From positions 3,782,001 through 3,846,000 of the forward strand of contig NZ_CP042436.1 of the NCBI RefSeq assembly GCF_007971025.1: DNA of 64,000 bases, in the 5' to 3' direction. Source of the DNA: Mucilaginibacter ginsenosidivorans (GTDB lineage: Bacteria; Bacteroidota; Bacteroidia; Sphingobacteriales; Sphingobacteriaceae). Under the pieces are notes generated by a model, which searched no databases, was not told the DNA's origin, and saw only the letters and a program-made list of their open reading frames with translations. Positions 8,053 through 16,397 of this stretch are shown here, piece by piece (position 1 is the stretch's first letter; every line of letters begins with the position of its first letter). A program made the position numbers and the translations under genes.

Positions 8053-8526
8053 ATGAAACTGCTGCCGACCGACGGGCTTATACTCAGGCATCTCTGGGAT
8101 AATTTTTTGATGATGAAGGAATTGATCTGTTCGCTGCCTGAAGAGAAGCATTATCATCGTTACGCCCCCGGGAAATGGAGCATTAAGGAGACACTGGTGC
8201 ATATTGTGGACGACGAACGGATATTTGCTTACCGCGCACTCCGTTTCGCCCGCGGTGAACAAAATAACCTGATAGGTTTTGACCAGGACAGCTACGCCGC
8301 TTTATCCGAAGCGGATAGCCGTGATCTTGATAATATATTCGAAGAATATGAAGCGATAAGGAGATCGACCATTGCCATGTTCAACGGTCTGCCGGAAAAC
8401 TCGCTCATGCGGATGGGACACGGCACAGGTACTTTTAACGACGCTACCGTACGTGCTTTGGCTTATCACATAGCAGGCCATGAATTGCACCATTTTAACC
8501 TGTTAAAAGAAAAATACCTGGCTTAA
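8053..8526 (+). CDS. DinB-family metal-binding protein, N-terminus probably frameshifted
   Basis: A 157-residue DinB-fold four-helix protein. The metal-ligand histidines are visible in KETLVHIVDDE and in the C-terminal AYHIAGHELHHFN. DinB-family enzymes include thiol S-transferases and hydrolases; the substrate here is unknown. The frame begins at an ATG inside a (TA)5 tract. A second frame, starting at ATG 7994, encodes MRIIPPPQPGEYPPYAIIY, which is the N-terminus this family normally has (GEY-x-PYA-x-x-Y-x-x-LLP). Removing one TA unit joins the two frames into a normal-length protein of about 175 residues. The gene is therefore either phase-variable, decayed or mis-sequenced. Confidence 0.8.
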   Translation: MKLLPTDGLILRHLWDNFLMMKELICSLPEEKHYHRYAPGKWSIKETLVHIVDDERIFAYRALRFARGEQNNLIGFDQDSYAALSEADSRDLDNIFEEYEAIRRSTIAMFNGLPENSLMRMGHGTGTFNDATVRALAYHIAGHELHHFNLLKEKYLA

Positions 8527-8579
8527 GCGCCGGCTGGCAGATATTTTGCGGTGACTTGCTTATGCAGGCAGCGACAAAA

Positions 8580-8843
8580 ATGCATAAGTACAGTACGGAC
8601 GGACACCTTGCCGGGGTATCGGCTTACAAAATTGACGGCCACAGCATTACCGTACTTTTTAACGAGGGGTGGGTTTACCTGTATGATGAAGAAAAGCCAG
8701 GCCTGCACCATGTTAGGAAGATGCAGGAACTGGCAAAACAGGGTAGTGGCTTAAGTACCTATATCAGCCGGTATGTGCGGGAAAACTACCACCGCAAATG
8801 GCGGCAGAAAAGCGGCCAAACAACACAATATCGGCCGCTGTAA
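8580..8843 (+). CDS. Small KTSC-like protein, unknown
   Basis: An 87-residue protein from the ATG at 8580 (in-frame earlier starts at 8562 and TTG 8556 are possible). The pattern VSAYKIDGHSITVLFNEGW-x-YLY and GLSTYISRYVRENY resembles the small KTSC-type proteins, a predicted beta-strand-rich domain of unknown function. I chose the later start because MHKYSTDGHLAGVSAY resembles family N-termini. It follows the DinB gene by 53 bases on the same strand. Confidence 0.65.
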   Translation: MHKYSTDGHLAGVSAYKIDGHSITVLFNEGWVYLYDEEKPGLHHVRKMQELAKQGSGLSTYISRYVRENYHRKWRQKSGQTTQYRPL

Positions 8844-8920
8844 TACGTATATTTAAAGAATTTTTAATTAACTGACCAGCTTATTGTTATACGAAAGCTT
8901 ATTGTTCCGTAATCTATTTT

Positions 8921-9943
8921 ATGAAAAGATCATCAATTATTATTTGCGCCTTATCAGCAGCTGTTTTCTTTGGCTGTGGCAAAAGCAAAACATCTGATGT
9001 TACACCAACACCTACCAGCGGGGTAGCTACTTATGCCGGAAACGGGACCGCCGGGCTACAGAACGGCAGCGCCGGCTCGGCCGAATTTAACGGGCCCGTT
9101 GATCTTGCCCTTGACCTTAACGGTAATTTGTATGTATCCGACCAGGGTAATAATGTTATCCGGAAAATAGATGCGGGCGGTAATGTCACCACCTTAGCAG
9201 GCGACGGTACAGCTGGGTACAAAAACGATGCAGCGGCGAAGGCACAATTCAACGGCCCGCAGGGTATAGTAATTGATAACGTTGGCAACGTGTACGTTGC
9301 AGATGCGGGCAATCACGTCATCAGGAAAATAGGTGTCGATGGCAATGTAACAACCTATGCCGGCGACGGCACCGCGGGATACAAAGATGGCTCCGCTTCA
9401 ACCGCGGAGTTTTCGGCACCTAACGGCCTGGCAATAGATAAAGCAAGAAATATTTACGTGGCGGATTATAGTAATCACGTGATCAGGAAAATAGCTTCAA
9501 ACGGCACGGTTAGCACTTTTGCAGGAAAAGGAACTCCGGGAGCGAACGATGGGGCGCCAACCTCTGCTACATTCCGCAACCCATCAGGGTTAAGTATTGA
9601 TCAGACGGGCAATCTTTTTGTTGCGGAGGCTGCCAATAATGATATTCGCCAATTAACTACATCGGGCCAGGTAAGAACTTATGCCAGCGGCTTAAAAGGA
9701 CCGTCGAGGTTAGCAGTAGATGGAGGGGGTAATATTTACTATTCCGCAAACAACAATACGATTCAATGGATATCAGCCACTGAAACAATCATTACTTATG
9801 CCGGCACCGGCACACTGGGTTTTGTCGACGGGCCGTTGTTAACCGCCCAGTTCAATACGCCATTGGGCGTTATTGTCGACGGATTTGGCCGGCTGGCAGT
9901 AGCGGATTACAATAACAACAGGATCAGAATTGTTACCCCATAG
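8921..9943 (+). CDS. NHL-repeat lipoprotein
   Basis: A 340-residue lipoprotein: signal peptide with lipobox ending FFGCGKSK (Cys 19), then a beta-propeller built of NHL repeats. The repeats are obvious by eye: YAGNGTAGLQNGSAGSAEF, LAGDGTAGYKN, YAGDGTAGYKDGS, FAGKGTPGAND and YAGTGTLGFVDG each start a blade, followed by V-x-NVYVADAGNHVIRKI-type strands. Such lipoproteins sit at the cell envelope, often outward-facing in Bacteroidota, and bind ligands or partners rather than catalyse. Fifth-blade strands are degenerate. The upstream gap contains AGCTTATTGTT twice (8878, 8896). Confidence 0.88.
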   Translation: MKRSSIIICALSAAVFFGCGKSKTSDVTPTPTSGVATYAGNGTAGLQNGSAGSAEFNGPVDLALDLNGNLYVSDQGNNVIRKIDAGGNVTTLAGDGTAGYKNDAAAKAQFNGPQGIVIDNVGNVYVADAGNHVIRKIGVDGNVTTYAGDGTAGYKDGSASTAEFSAPNGLAIDKARNIYVADYSNHVIRKIASNGTVSTFAGKGTPGANDGAPTSATFRNPSGLSIDQTGNLFVAEAANNDIRQLTTSGQVRTYASGLKGPSRLAVDGGGNIYYSANNNTIQWISATETIITYAGTGTLGFVDGPLLTAQFNTPLGVIVDGFGRLAVADYNNNRIRIVTP

Positions 9944-9975
9944 GCCCGTAAACCTGTCATATCCGAAATATTTGT

Positions 9976-9983
9976 TAGCTTTG
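9976..9983 (+). promoter_or_regulatory. Promoter -7 element for thrS operon
   Basis: TAGCTTTG matches TAnnTTTG. It implies a leader of about 65 bases before thrS, in which GGTCA (9996) and TGACC (10010) can form a small hairpin. Confidence 0.5.
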
Positions 9984-10052
9984 CATTAATTCAAAGGTCA
10001 CTTTGTAGTTGACCGAATAAATTACTTTTTGAAAATTAGATCATAGTTGTAG

Positions 10053-11978
10053 ATGATTAACATTACACTTCCTGATGGTTCCGTTCGTCAGTACGACAAG
10101 GGAACCACTTCCATGCAGATCGCCATGTCGATCTCCGAAGGATTAGCACGAAACGTATTAGCAGCCGAAGTAAACGGGCAGGTTTGGGATGCCAGCCGTC
10201 CTATCGAACATGACTCGGCAGTTAAGTTGTTGACATGGAACGATACCAATGGCAAGGCTACTTTCTGGCATTCATCGGCACACTTAATGGCCGAGGCGTT
10301 GGAGGCGCTGTATCCGGGTACTAAGTTTGGCATTGGTCCGGCTATCGAAACCGGTTTTTATTACGATGTGGACTTCGGCGACAGAGTTTTTTCCCAGGAC
10401 GATTTTAAACAGATTGAGGACAAAATGCTGGAGCTGGCTAAAAATCGTGAGGAATATATCCGCAAGCCGGTTAGCAAAGCTGAAGCCATTGAATATTTTA
10501 CCGAAAAAGGGGACGAATACAAGCTTGACCTGATCAAAGACCTGCCTGACGGGTCGATAACTTTTTACAGCCAGGGTAATTTTACCGACCTATGTCGTGG
10601 GCCACATATACCGAATACAGGATTCGTTAAAGCTGTTAAATTGATGAACGTCGCAGGCGCTTACTGGCGTGGCGACGAGACGCGTAAACAGCTTACCCGT
10701 ATTTATGCCGTCACTTTTCCAAAACAAAGCGAACTGACAGATTACCTCCATTTAATCGAGGAAGCCAAAAAACGCGATCACCGCAAATTGGGTAAGGAAC
10801 TTGAGTTGTTTGCCTTCTCTGAAAAAGTGGGAATGGGTTTACCTTTATGGTTACCTAAAGGCACAGCTTTGCGCGAACGATTGGTGCGCTTTATGCAAAC
10901 CGCCCAGGTTAAAGCGGGCTACGAGCAGGTAATAACGCCGCATATCGGGCATAAGAATTTGTATGTAACATCCGGGCATTACGAGAAATATGGCAAGGAT
11001 AGCTTTCAGCCGATACAAACGCCACAGGAAGGGGAAGAGTTCTTCCTGAAACCGATGAACTGCCCGCACCATTGCGAGATATATAAAACGAAACCGCGTT
11101 CTTATAAAGATCTGCCGGTGCGTTATGCCGAGTTTGGAACGGTTTACCGGTACGAACAAAGTGGTGAGCTGCATGGCCTGACACGCGTTCGTGGTTTTAC
11201 GCAGGACGATGCACATTTATTCTGCCGGCCCGACCAAGTAAAGGACGAATTTAAAAAAGTTATCGACCTCGTGCTTTATGTATTTTCAGCATTAGGATTT
11301 GATGATTATACTGCCCAGGTATCCTTACGCGATCCGGAAAATAAAGCCAAATACATAGGTACTGATGAAAACTGGGCATTGGCCGAAAGATCGATCATTG
11401 AGGCCGCTGATGAGAAAGGACTAAAAACCGTAGTTGAATTAGGCGAAGCGGCGTTTTATGGCCCTAAGCTCGATTTTATGGTGAAAGATGCGCTCGGCCG
11501 TAAATGGCAGCTGGGTACCATCCAGGTGGATTATAATCTGCCTGAACGTTTCGAACTGGAATATACCGGCAGCGACAATCAGAAACATCGCCCGGTAATG
11601 ATCCACAGGGCTCCGTTTGGATCGCTGGAGCGTTTTGTAGCCGTATTGATTGAACATTGCGCAGGTAATTTCCCGTTGTGGTTATCTCCCGAACAATTTA
11701 CGATACTGCCGATATCAGAAAAGTATGAAGAATATGCAAAAAAACTTTCTGATATATTAAAAGATTCCGATATTTGCGGGCTAATTGACTTCAGAGACGA
11801 GAAAATCGGGCGTAAAATACGCGATGCTGAAGTCAAAAAAATCCCTTACATGCTGATAGTGGGCGAAAAAGAAGCTGCCGAAGGCTTGGTTTCCGTCCGC
11901 AAACATGGACAGGGCGATTTGGGAAGCATGACGATTGAAGATTTTAAACAACAAATAATAAAAGAAATAACCGTATAA
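10053..11978 (+). CDS. thrS: Threonyl-tRNA synthetase
   Basis: Charges tRNA-Thr with threonine. The 641-residue protein has the full bacterial layout: a TGS domain (about 1-62), the tRNA-SAD editing domain with HSSAHLMAEA near 75, the class II catalytic core and the C-terminal anticodon-binding domain. In the core, MNCPHHCEIY supplies the zinc Cys, motif 2 is RYEQSGELHGLTRVRGF and motif 3 is HRAPFGSLERF. The start ATG 10053 gives the conserved MINITLPDGSV. infC begins one base after its stop, so the two are translationally close-coupled, as in many bacteria. Confidence 0.98.
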   Translation: MINITLPDGSVRQYDKGTTSMQIAMSISEGLARNVLAAEVNGQVWDASRPIEHDSAVKLLTWNDTNGKATFWHSSAHLMAEALEALYPGTKFGIGPAIETGFYYDVDFGDRVFSQDDFKQIEDKMLELAKNREEYIRKPVSKAEAIEYFTEKGDEYKLDLIKDLPDGSITFYSQGNFTDLCRGPHIPNTGFVKAVKLMNVAGAYWRGDETRKQLTRIYAVTFPKQSELTDYLHLIEEAKKRDHRKLGKELELFAFSEKVGMGLPLWLPKGTALRERLVRFMQTAQVKAGYEQVITPHIGHKNLYVTSGHYEKYGKDSFQPIQTPQEGEEFFLKPMNCPHHCEIYKTKPRSYKDLPVRYAEFGTVYRYEQSGELHGLTRVRGFTQDDAHLFCRPDQVKDEFKKVIDLVLYVFSALGFDDYTAQVSLRDPENKAKYIGTDENWALAERSIIEAADEKGLKTVVELGEAAFYGPKLDFMVKDALGRKWQLGTIQVDYNLPERFELEYTGSDNQKHRPVMIHRAPFGSLERFVAVLIEHCAGNFPLWLSPEQFTILPISEKYEEYAKKLSDILKDSDICGLIDFRDEKIGRKIRDAEVKKIPYMLIVGEKEAAEGLVSVRKHGQGDLGSMTIEDFKQQIIKEITV

Positions 11979-11979
11979 C

Positions 11980-12549
11980 TTGGCTTTAAACAAACCGAAT
12001 TTTAACAGAGGACCAAGGCCTCCTTTTAAGAAAAAGGAAGCTGAACATAACATTAACCAGTTTATCAAGGCTCCTGAAGTGCGCTTAACAGGCGACAACG
12101 TGGAGCAAGGCATCTATAGTTTAAAAGATGCTTTGGCCATTGCTGAAGAGCAGGAACTTGACCTTGTTGAAATTTCTCCGAATGCAGTTCCTCCTGTTTG
12201 TAAAGTGATAGACTATAACAAGTTTATCTACGAGCAGAAGAAAAAACTGAAGGAGATCAAAAGTAACTCCAAGCAAACAGTTATTAAGGAGATACGCTTC
12301 GGACCGAATACTGACGATCATGATTTTGATTTCAAATTAAAACATGCCATCAAATTCCTGGAATCGGGCGAAAAGGTTAGGGCTTACGTACACTTCAAGG
12401 GGCGTGCGATCGTTTACAAAGAGCAAGGTGAAATATTGTTACTGCGCTTTGCACAAGCCCTTGAGGAAGTTGGAAAAGTGGAGCAATTACCCAAACTGGA
12501 AGGGAAGCGGATGTTTTTGACCGTAGCCTCGAAAGGAGCGAAAAAATAG
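11980..12549 (+). CDS. infC: Translation initiation factor IF-3 (TTG start)
   Basis: A 189-residue IF-3: N-terminal domain with INQFIKAPEVRLTGDNVEQGIYS, then the basic linker (YEQKKKLKEIK) and C-terminal domain with KEIRFGPNTDDHDFDFKLKHA. The reading frame opens with TTG one base after the thrS stop. No ATG precedes the conserved part, so the start is non-AUG. This fits the known autoregulation of infC, where IF-3 discriminates against non-AUG starts on its own message (AUU in E. coli). Its stop codon is the first part of heptad element B. Confidence 0.96.
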   Translation: MALNKPNFNRGPRPPFKKKEAEHNINQFIKAPEVRLTGDNVEQGIYSLKDALAIAEEQELDLVEISPNAVPPVCKVIDYNKFIYEQKKKLKEIKSNSKQTVIKEIRFGPNTDDHDFDFKLKHAIKFLESGEKVRAYVHFKGRAIVYKEQGEILLLRFAQALEEVGKVEQLPKLEGKRMFLTVASKGAKK

Positions 12550-12615
12550 ATGTGAGACAATAGATTTGAGATATGAGACAAAAAACTCAAATCTCACGTC
12601 TCAAATCGCATATCT
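12548..12615. repeat. Heptad inverted-repeat element B (AGATnTG)
   Basis: Five consecutive heptamers (12548-12582, AGATGTG and variants) face four CTCAAAT-type heptamers (12586-12613). The first unit overlaps the infC TAG stop. The resulting hairpin separates infC from rpmI inside a normally continuous operon. Confidence 0.8.
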
Positions 12616-12655
12616 GTAAAGTAGAATTAATTAAATAAATATATAAAATACGGTT

Positions 12656-12856
12656 ATGCCAAAAATGAAAACCAATTCCAGTGCCAAAAAGCGTTTCAAG
12701 CTTACTGGAACCGGTAAAATTGCAAGAAAGAACGCATACAAAAGCCACATCTTAACTAAGATGTCGACTAAACGTAAGCGCAACCTTACCCACACCAGCC
12801 TTGTGTCTGATGCGGATATGGGCAACGTAAAGCGTATGCTTGCAATCGGTAAGTAA
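12656..12856 (+). CDS. rpmI: 50S ribosomal protein L35
   Basis: A 66-residue, very basic protein with the L35 signature MPKMKTNSSAKKRFKLTGTGKI at its N-terminus and ARKNAYKSHILTKMSTKRKR after it. It is a late-assembling large-subunit protein. It lies in the conserved order infC-rpmI-rplT. The 106-base gap from infC contains heptad hairpin B, which could uncouple its expression from the factor genes. Confidence 0.97.
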   Translation: MPKMKTNSSAKKRFKLTGTGKIARKNAYKSHILTKMSTKRKRNLTHTSLVSDADMGNVKRMLAIGK

Positions 12857-12936
12857 ATTAACAAATTTTAAAACCAGGTATTCGGGTATGCAAGATCAGT
12901 TAAGCAACTGGCACCTACTACCAAAAATCAAAAAAA

Positions 12937-13281
12937 ATGCCACGTTCAGTTAACGCAGTCGCGTCGAGAAGACGCCGGAAAAAAGTGATGGACCTCGCCA
13001 AAGGTTATTGGGGTTCACGCAGCAAGGTTTATACCGTTGCAAAAAACACAGTAGAAAAAGGTTTACAGTACGCTTACCGCGACCGTAAGACCAAGAAAAG
13101 AGAATTCAGGGCCTTATGGATACAGCGTATCAACGCAGGTGCTCGTCAGCACGGAATTTCTTACTCACAATTAATGGGTAAATTAGCCGCAAAGGAGATC
13201 GGTTTGAACCGGAAGGTTTTAGCTGACTTAGCGATGAACCATCCGGATGCTTTCAAAGCAGTTGTTGATGCAGTAAAGTAA
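12937..13281 (+). CDS. rplT: 50S ribosomal protein L20
   Basis: A 114-residue protein, MPRSVNAVASRRRRKKVMDLAKGY at the start and the conserved FRALWIQRINAGAR block near residue 60. L20 binds 23S rRNA early in large-subunit assembly and in several bacteria represses its own operon. The 80-base gap from rpmI holds a weak CCAG/CTGG pairing only. The operon ends in the hairpins directly downstream. Confidence 0.97.
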   Translation: MPRSVNAVASRRRRKKVMDLAKGYWGSRSKVYTVAKNTVEKGLQYAYRDRKTKKREFRALWIQRINAGARQHGISYSQLMGKLAAKEIGLNRKVLADLAMNHPDAFKAVVDAVK

Positions 13282-13284
13282 GCT

Positions 13285-13310
13285 TATTGTTCGTGCCTTT
13301 ACGAACAATA
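13285..13310. terminator. Perfect 10-bp hairpin after rplT
   Basis: TATTGTTCGT and ACGAACAATA pair perfectly around GCCTTT, 4 bases after the rplT stop. It has no T-tract and may be an mRNA end-stabiliser ahead of the main terminator. Confidence 0.65.
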
Positions 13311-13323
13311 CAGATATAAAAAA

Positions 13324-13350
13324 GACCCGCCAAGTGGCGGGTCTTTTTGT
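13324..13350 (+). terminator. Rho-independent terminator of thrS-rplT operon
   Basis: GACCCGCC and GGCGGGTC form an 8-bp GC-rich stem with an AAGT loop, preceded by an A-run and followed by a T-run. It could also work on the minus strand for the receptor gene. Confidence 0.92.
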
Positions 13351-13442
13351 TTTTCGATATATTTAAACATGAATACGATCAACCTGGACGAACAATTTTC
13401 TTTTCGGGTTGGCAACTGATTGGCACACGCTCTTCCGTTGTT

Positions 13443-15854
13443 TCATAATCCGCCATTAGTTATATCGTTATTATTGATACCGTTCTTGTTCTTCTTCAGT
13501 TCGCCACTCAGCTTACCGAAGTTGTAATTAAGGCTGAACCTCGCTGAGCGGTAGTAGATCTGATTGATATTCAATTCCTGGAAATCCGGTCCGTTTGTGG
13601 TGTTCACAATGTTCCTGAATTTCTTAAATGGGTTGTTTACCGCCATAGCAAAGTAGAGCTTACCTTTTACAATTTCCTTATTCATCCCTAAACTGGTGTT
13701 GAAAAAGCCGTTTGTATAACTTTGCACAGAGGTTGGCTGGCTGCTATTGTACCGAACCGACGCACTAAGGCTCCAGCCCTTAGCCAGCTTCAATGTATTG
13801 TTTAACTCCTCTATTGTCATCCATCGGTGCAGGTAAACAATACTGTTGCCGCTCATGCCACTCAGCGAAAACCTGGTGGAATTGCTGTTGAAGCTGATGC
13901 TGTATTGGTGAGTTACATTGTAATTCAGGTTTCCGATCAAATCAATACCATCACCTTTGCCCGTATTTTGATAGGTTGCCGTTGTTATTTGTGTGGCCGG
14001 ATCAAAAGTGGTTACCATAAGCTGAAAATTACGAACGAAAATGTAGTCTGTAGCTAAAAACAACGATACTTTACCGGCGTTGCCCGTACTATAGCTTAGC
14101 TGGGCCTGGTTCGAGATACTGGGCTGTATCCTCGGATTGCCTATAACGATGAAGTTTGGGTTTGTTTTGTTTGGATAAGGATTCAAACTAACAATCCCGG
14201 GTCGCTGTATGCGCTGGTTAAAAGCCAGCCCGATACCGCCCGCACCTAAGGAGTGGTTGACAGCCAACGAGGGAACGATATTGAAATAATTCGGACTGAT
14301 GTTGGTACTGCCCGAGAGAAAATGCGCGTTCACTATAGTTTCCTCCGCCCTTGCACCTGCACTGACATTCCAATTACCTAATTTGAATTGATAGGAATTA
14401 TAGACGCTCAATACATCCTGGGTATAATAAAATTTATCGCTTAACGAGTCGATCTGGCCGTATAGGTTTGTAGCCGGGTTGAGCTGCAGATACTGGTAAT
14501 CGCTGTTATTGGACCGGAGTATGGCTTTTACGCCAACTTCTATTGTCACGTTTTTTATGGGGTACACCAAATCGGTCTGTAAAGTATGTTCAGATGTTGT
14601 TGAACTGTTAGGTTGCTGATAATCAAGTACGGGGTAGTTTACCTGATTCAATAATTGCAGGTTGCTAAAACCATTGTTACGATATCCTGCGTAACGATAG
14701 GAGAGCGTCAACAGCCGATTTTTGTCTGTCTTAAACCCTACCTGGTAATTGGCTGATATGTCTCCGCCCTTGCCACGGCCATTATTATCGTTGATCAAAT
14801 CATAGGCCTGCAAAATACCCACTGCGTCTTTTAGCGCAGATGACTGGTAACTGCTGCCATCGTTATGATAAGCATTGAAACTGAAATGCCCGGATAGTAA
14901 ATGGAGCGAGTCGATCTCGTAACTTAACTCCGCACCTGCATAGCCGTTACGGCTGTTACTTTTTTTATAGCCATTCTGGTCAAGCAAGGTGGCGTCGCTA
15001 CCGAAGCTTTGTTGCGTGTTGGCTAAGTTGGTTTGGGGGGTATTGTAAACTCCGGCACCTGCATAAACGTTAACGCCGAACTTACCTTGCCTGACGGTTA
15101 AACTGCCACCTGCGTTTGGTCCGCCATATGGTACTTGTTCGCTAACATTCAGGTTGCCACGATAGCCATTGTCTATTTTCTTTGCCGTAATAATATTGAT
15201 GATACCGCCAATACCCTCCGCATCGTATTTAGCCGGAGGGTTAGTTATTACTTCGATACGTTGGATAGAAGACGCCGGCATTGTACGCAATACAGCCGCC
15301 AGGTTGTTGTCCATCATCGCCGAAGGCTTTCCGTTGATAAAAACTTTAAAATTTGCGCTTCCCTTGAGCGAGACATTATCCTGAGCATCCACGGTTACAA
15401 AAGGCAGCTTACGCATCATATCCAGCAGGCTTTTTGCCTTACTTTCCGGGTCGGCCTGTAAATCATAGATCACCTTGCCTGGCCTTTGCTGTAACAACGG
15501 TCTTTGTGAAATAACAGTTACTTCCTGAAGGCTTTTGATATCCTCTTTAAGGCTGATCGTACCGAGACTGGTATCAGCTTTTAAATTGATAATAAAATCC
15601 CGGGTTTTATACCCAATCGAATGAATACTAAGTTTATAAGCGGCGCTCTGAAGCCCGGCGAACTGAAATTTACCATCGGCCTGGGTCGTAAGGCTTTGCG
15701 GGCCACTACGTTCCCCGCTCAATGTCAGCGTTATCTTGTCCAGAGGGTTTTTACTAAGCGAATCGGTCACGGTGCCGTTTATTTTATACACGCTTTGCGC
15801 GACCGACGCGTTTGTGATTATTGTTAAAAATAGTATGTATAGTATATTCTTCAT
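13443..15854 (-). CDS. Outer-membrane TonB-receptor-like beta-barrel protein
   Basis: An 803-residue outer-membrane protein. It has a signal peptide (about 1-19, ending SVAQ), a carboxypeptidase-regulatory-like Ig fold (about 22-105), a plug domain with DAEGIGGIINIITAKK near 215 and a C-terminal barrel of the OMP_b-brl_3 type. A DVLSVYNSYQFKLGNWNVSAGAR stretch lies in the barrel. Members of this family are TonB-dependent-receptor relatives whose cargo is mostly unknown; no SusD-like partner is next to it, so a glycan PUL is not indicated. It is single, transcribed toward the rplT terminator. Confidence 0.85.
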   Translation of the reverse strand: MKNILYILFLTIITNASVAQSVYKINGTVTDSLSKNPLDKITLTLSGERSGPQSLTTQADGKFQFAGLQSAAYKLSIHSIGYKTRDFIINLKADTSLGTISLKEDIKSLQEVTVISQRPLLQQRPGKVIYDLQADPESKAKSLLDMMRKLPFVTVDAQDNVSLKGSANFKVFINGKPSAMMDNNLAAVLRTMPASSIQRIEVITNPPAKYDAEGIGGIINIITAKKIDNGYRGNLNVSEQVPYGGPNAGGSLTVRQGKFGVNVYAGAGVYNTPQTNLANTQQSFGSDATLLDQNGYKKSNSRNGYAGAELSYEIDSLHLLSGHFSFNAYHNDGSSYQSSALKDAVGILQAYDLINDNNGRGKGGDISANYQVGFKTDKNRLLTLSYRYAGYRNNGFSNLQLLNQVNYPVLDYQQPNSSTTSEHTLQTDLVYPIKNVTIEVGVKAILRSNNSDYQYLQLNPATNLYGQIDSLSDKFYYTQDVLSVYNSYQFKLGNWNVSAGARAEETIVNAHFLSGSTNISPNYFNIVPSLAVNHSLGAGGIGLAFNQRIQRPGIVSLNPYPNKTNPNFIVIGNPRIQPSISNQAQLSYSTGNAGKVSLFLATDYIFVRNFQLMVTTFDPATQITTATYQNTGKGDGIDLIGNLNYNVTHQYSISFNSNSTRFSLSGMSGNSIVYLHRWMTIEELNNTLKLAKGWSLSASVRYNSSQPTSVQSYTNGFFNTSLGMNKEIVKGKLYFAMAVNNPFKKFRNIVNTTNGPDFQELNINQIYYRSARFSLNYNFGKLSGELKKNKNGINNNDITNGGL

Positions 15855-15949
15855 CTTATTTTGATCGAAAGGTCAATAGAATTCCCTAAAGTCTTTTTGT
15901 GCTTTTTGCGGATGTTACCAGAAACAGGTTGGTGATTAAAACCTGGTTA

Positions 15950-16282
15950 TCACTTATGCCTTAAAGTGATAATGAAATAATAGATAAGAAAGCCCGAGGC
16001 GATAAACATGAGCTCAATGCCATAGGGCAATACCGAATAATCGTCGTTGGGAAGGTAACTGATAATTACCAGTCCCAAGCCGCTCATAAATAACACACAA
16101 CCCCATTTGAGAGGTTCTGCGCCTGTGTCGGTTAGTTTCCTGAGGAAATTGATCGCATCGTTGTCGATAGGACCTGAGTCGATAATGCGTTTTTTTAAGC
16201 GGAAATTATACCATGCTACAATTACTACGGCGATGATGATAAATATAACAACTACCGCTGCGATGAATACCGTACGCTCCAT
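15950..16282 (-). CDS. Small three-helix membrane protein (DUF6249-like)
   Basis: A 110-residue protein with three hydrophobic segments (about 4-26, 58-77, 86-106) and a short charged loop after the first (RLKKRIIDSG). The arrangement, TM - linker - LKWGCVLFMSGLGLVI - TM, resembles DUF6249 proteins that often sit beside Bacteroidota ECF sigma factors. It is divergent from the sigma gene, and a copy of the same promoter motif precedes each gene. It is therefore probably a target of that sigma factor. Its activity is unknown. Confidence 0.7.
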   Translation of the reverse strand: MERTVFIAAVVVIFIIIAVVIVAWYNFRLKKRIIDSGPIDNDAINFLRKLTDTGAEPLKWGCVLFMSGLGLVIISYLPNDDYSVLPYGIELMFIASGFLIYYFIITLRHK

Positions 16283-16311
16283 TGTTGTAAAATTAATTAA
16301 AAATCATGTAG

Positions 16312-16340
16312 TAGTCAGCGGACGTCGAATAAAGGTTGCA
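16312..16340 (-). promoter_or_regulatory. ECF-type promoter toward the membrane-protein gene
   Basis: Read on the minus strand: -35 block TGCAACCTTTATTCG (16340-16326), then CGCTGACTA (16320-16312) as the -10 block. It mirrors the plus-strand promoter at 16361-16389 almost exactly in sequence and spacing. Confidence 0.7.
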
Positions 16341-16360
16341 GATTTATTTTATTTATTTTT

Positions 16361-16389
16361 TGCAACCTTTATTCGGCAAGCGTTGACTA
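16361..16389 (+). promoter_or_regulatory. ECF-type promoter of the sigma gene (autoregulatory)
   Basis: -35 block TGCAACCTTTATTCG (16361-16375) and -10 block CGTTGACTA (16381-16389). The AACC core is typical for ECF promoters. The predicted transcript start falls within a few bases of the ATG at 16398, so the mRNA leader would be very short. Confidence 0.7.
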
Positions 16390-16397
16390 ATTTATAT

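Noticed and set aside
9996..10014. A T-box or similar leader for thrS
   Set aside because: Only a 5-bp hairpin is present, no T-box sequence, and T-boxes are not typical in Bacteroidota.
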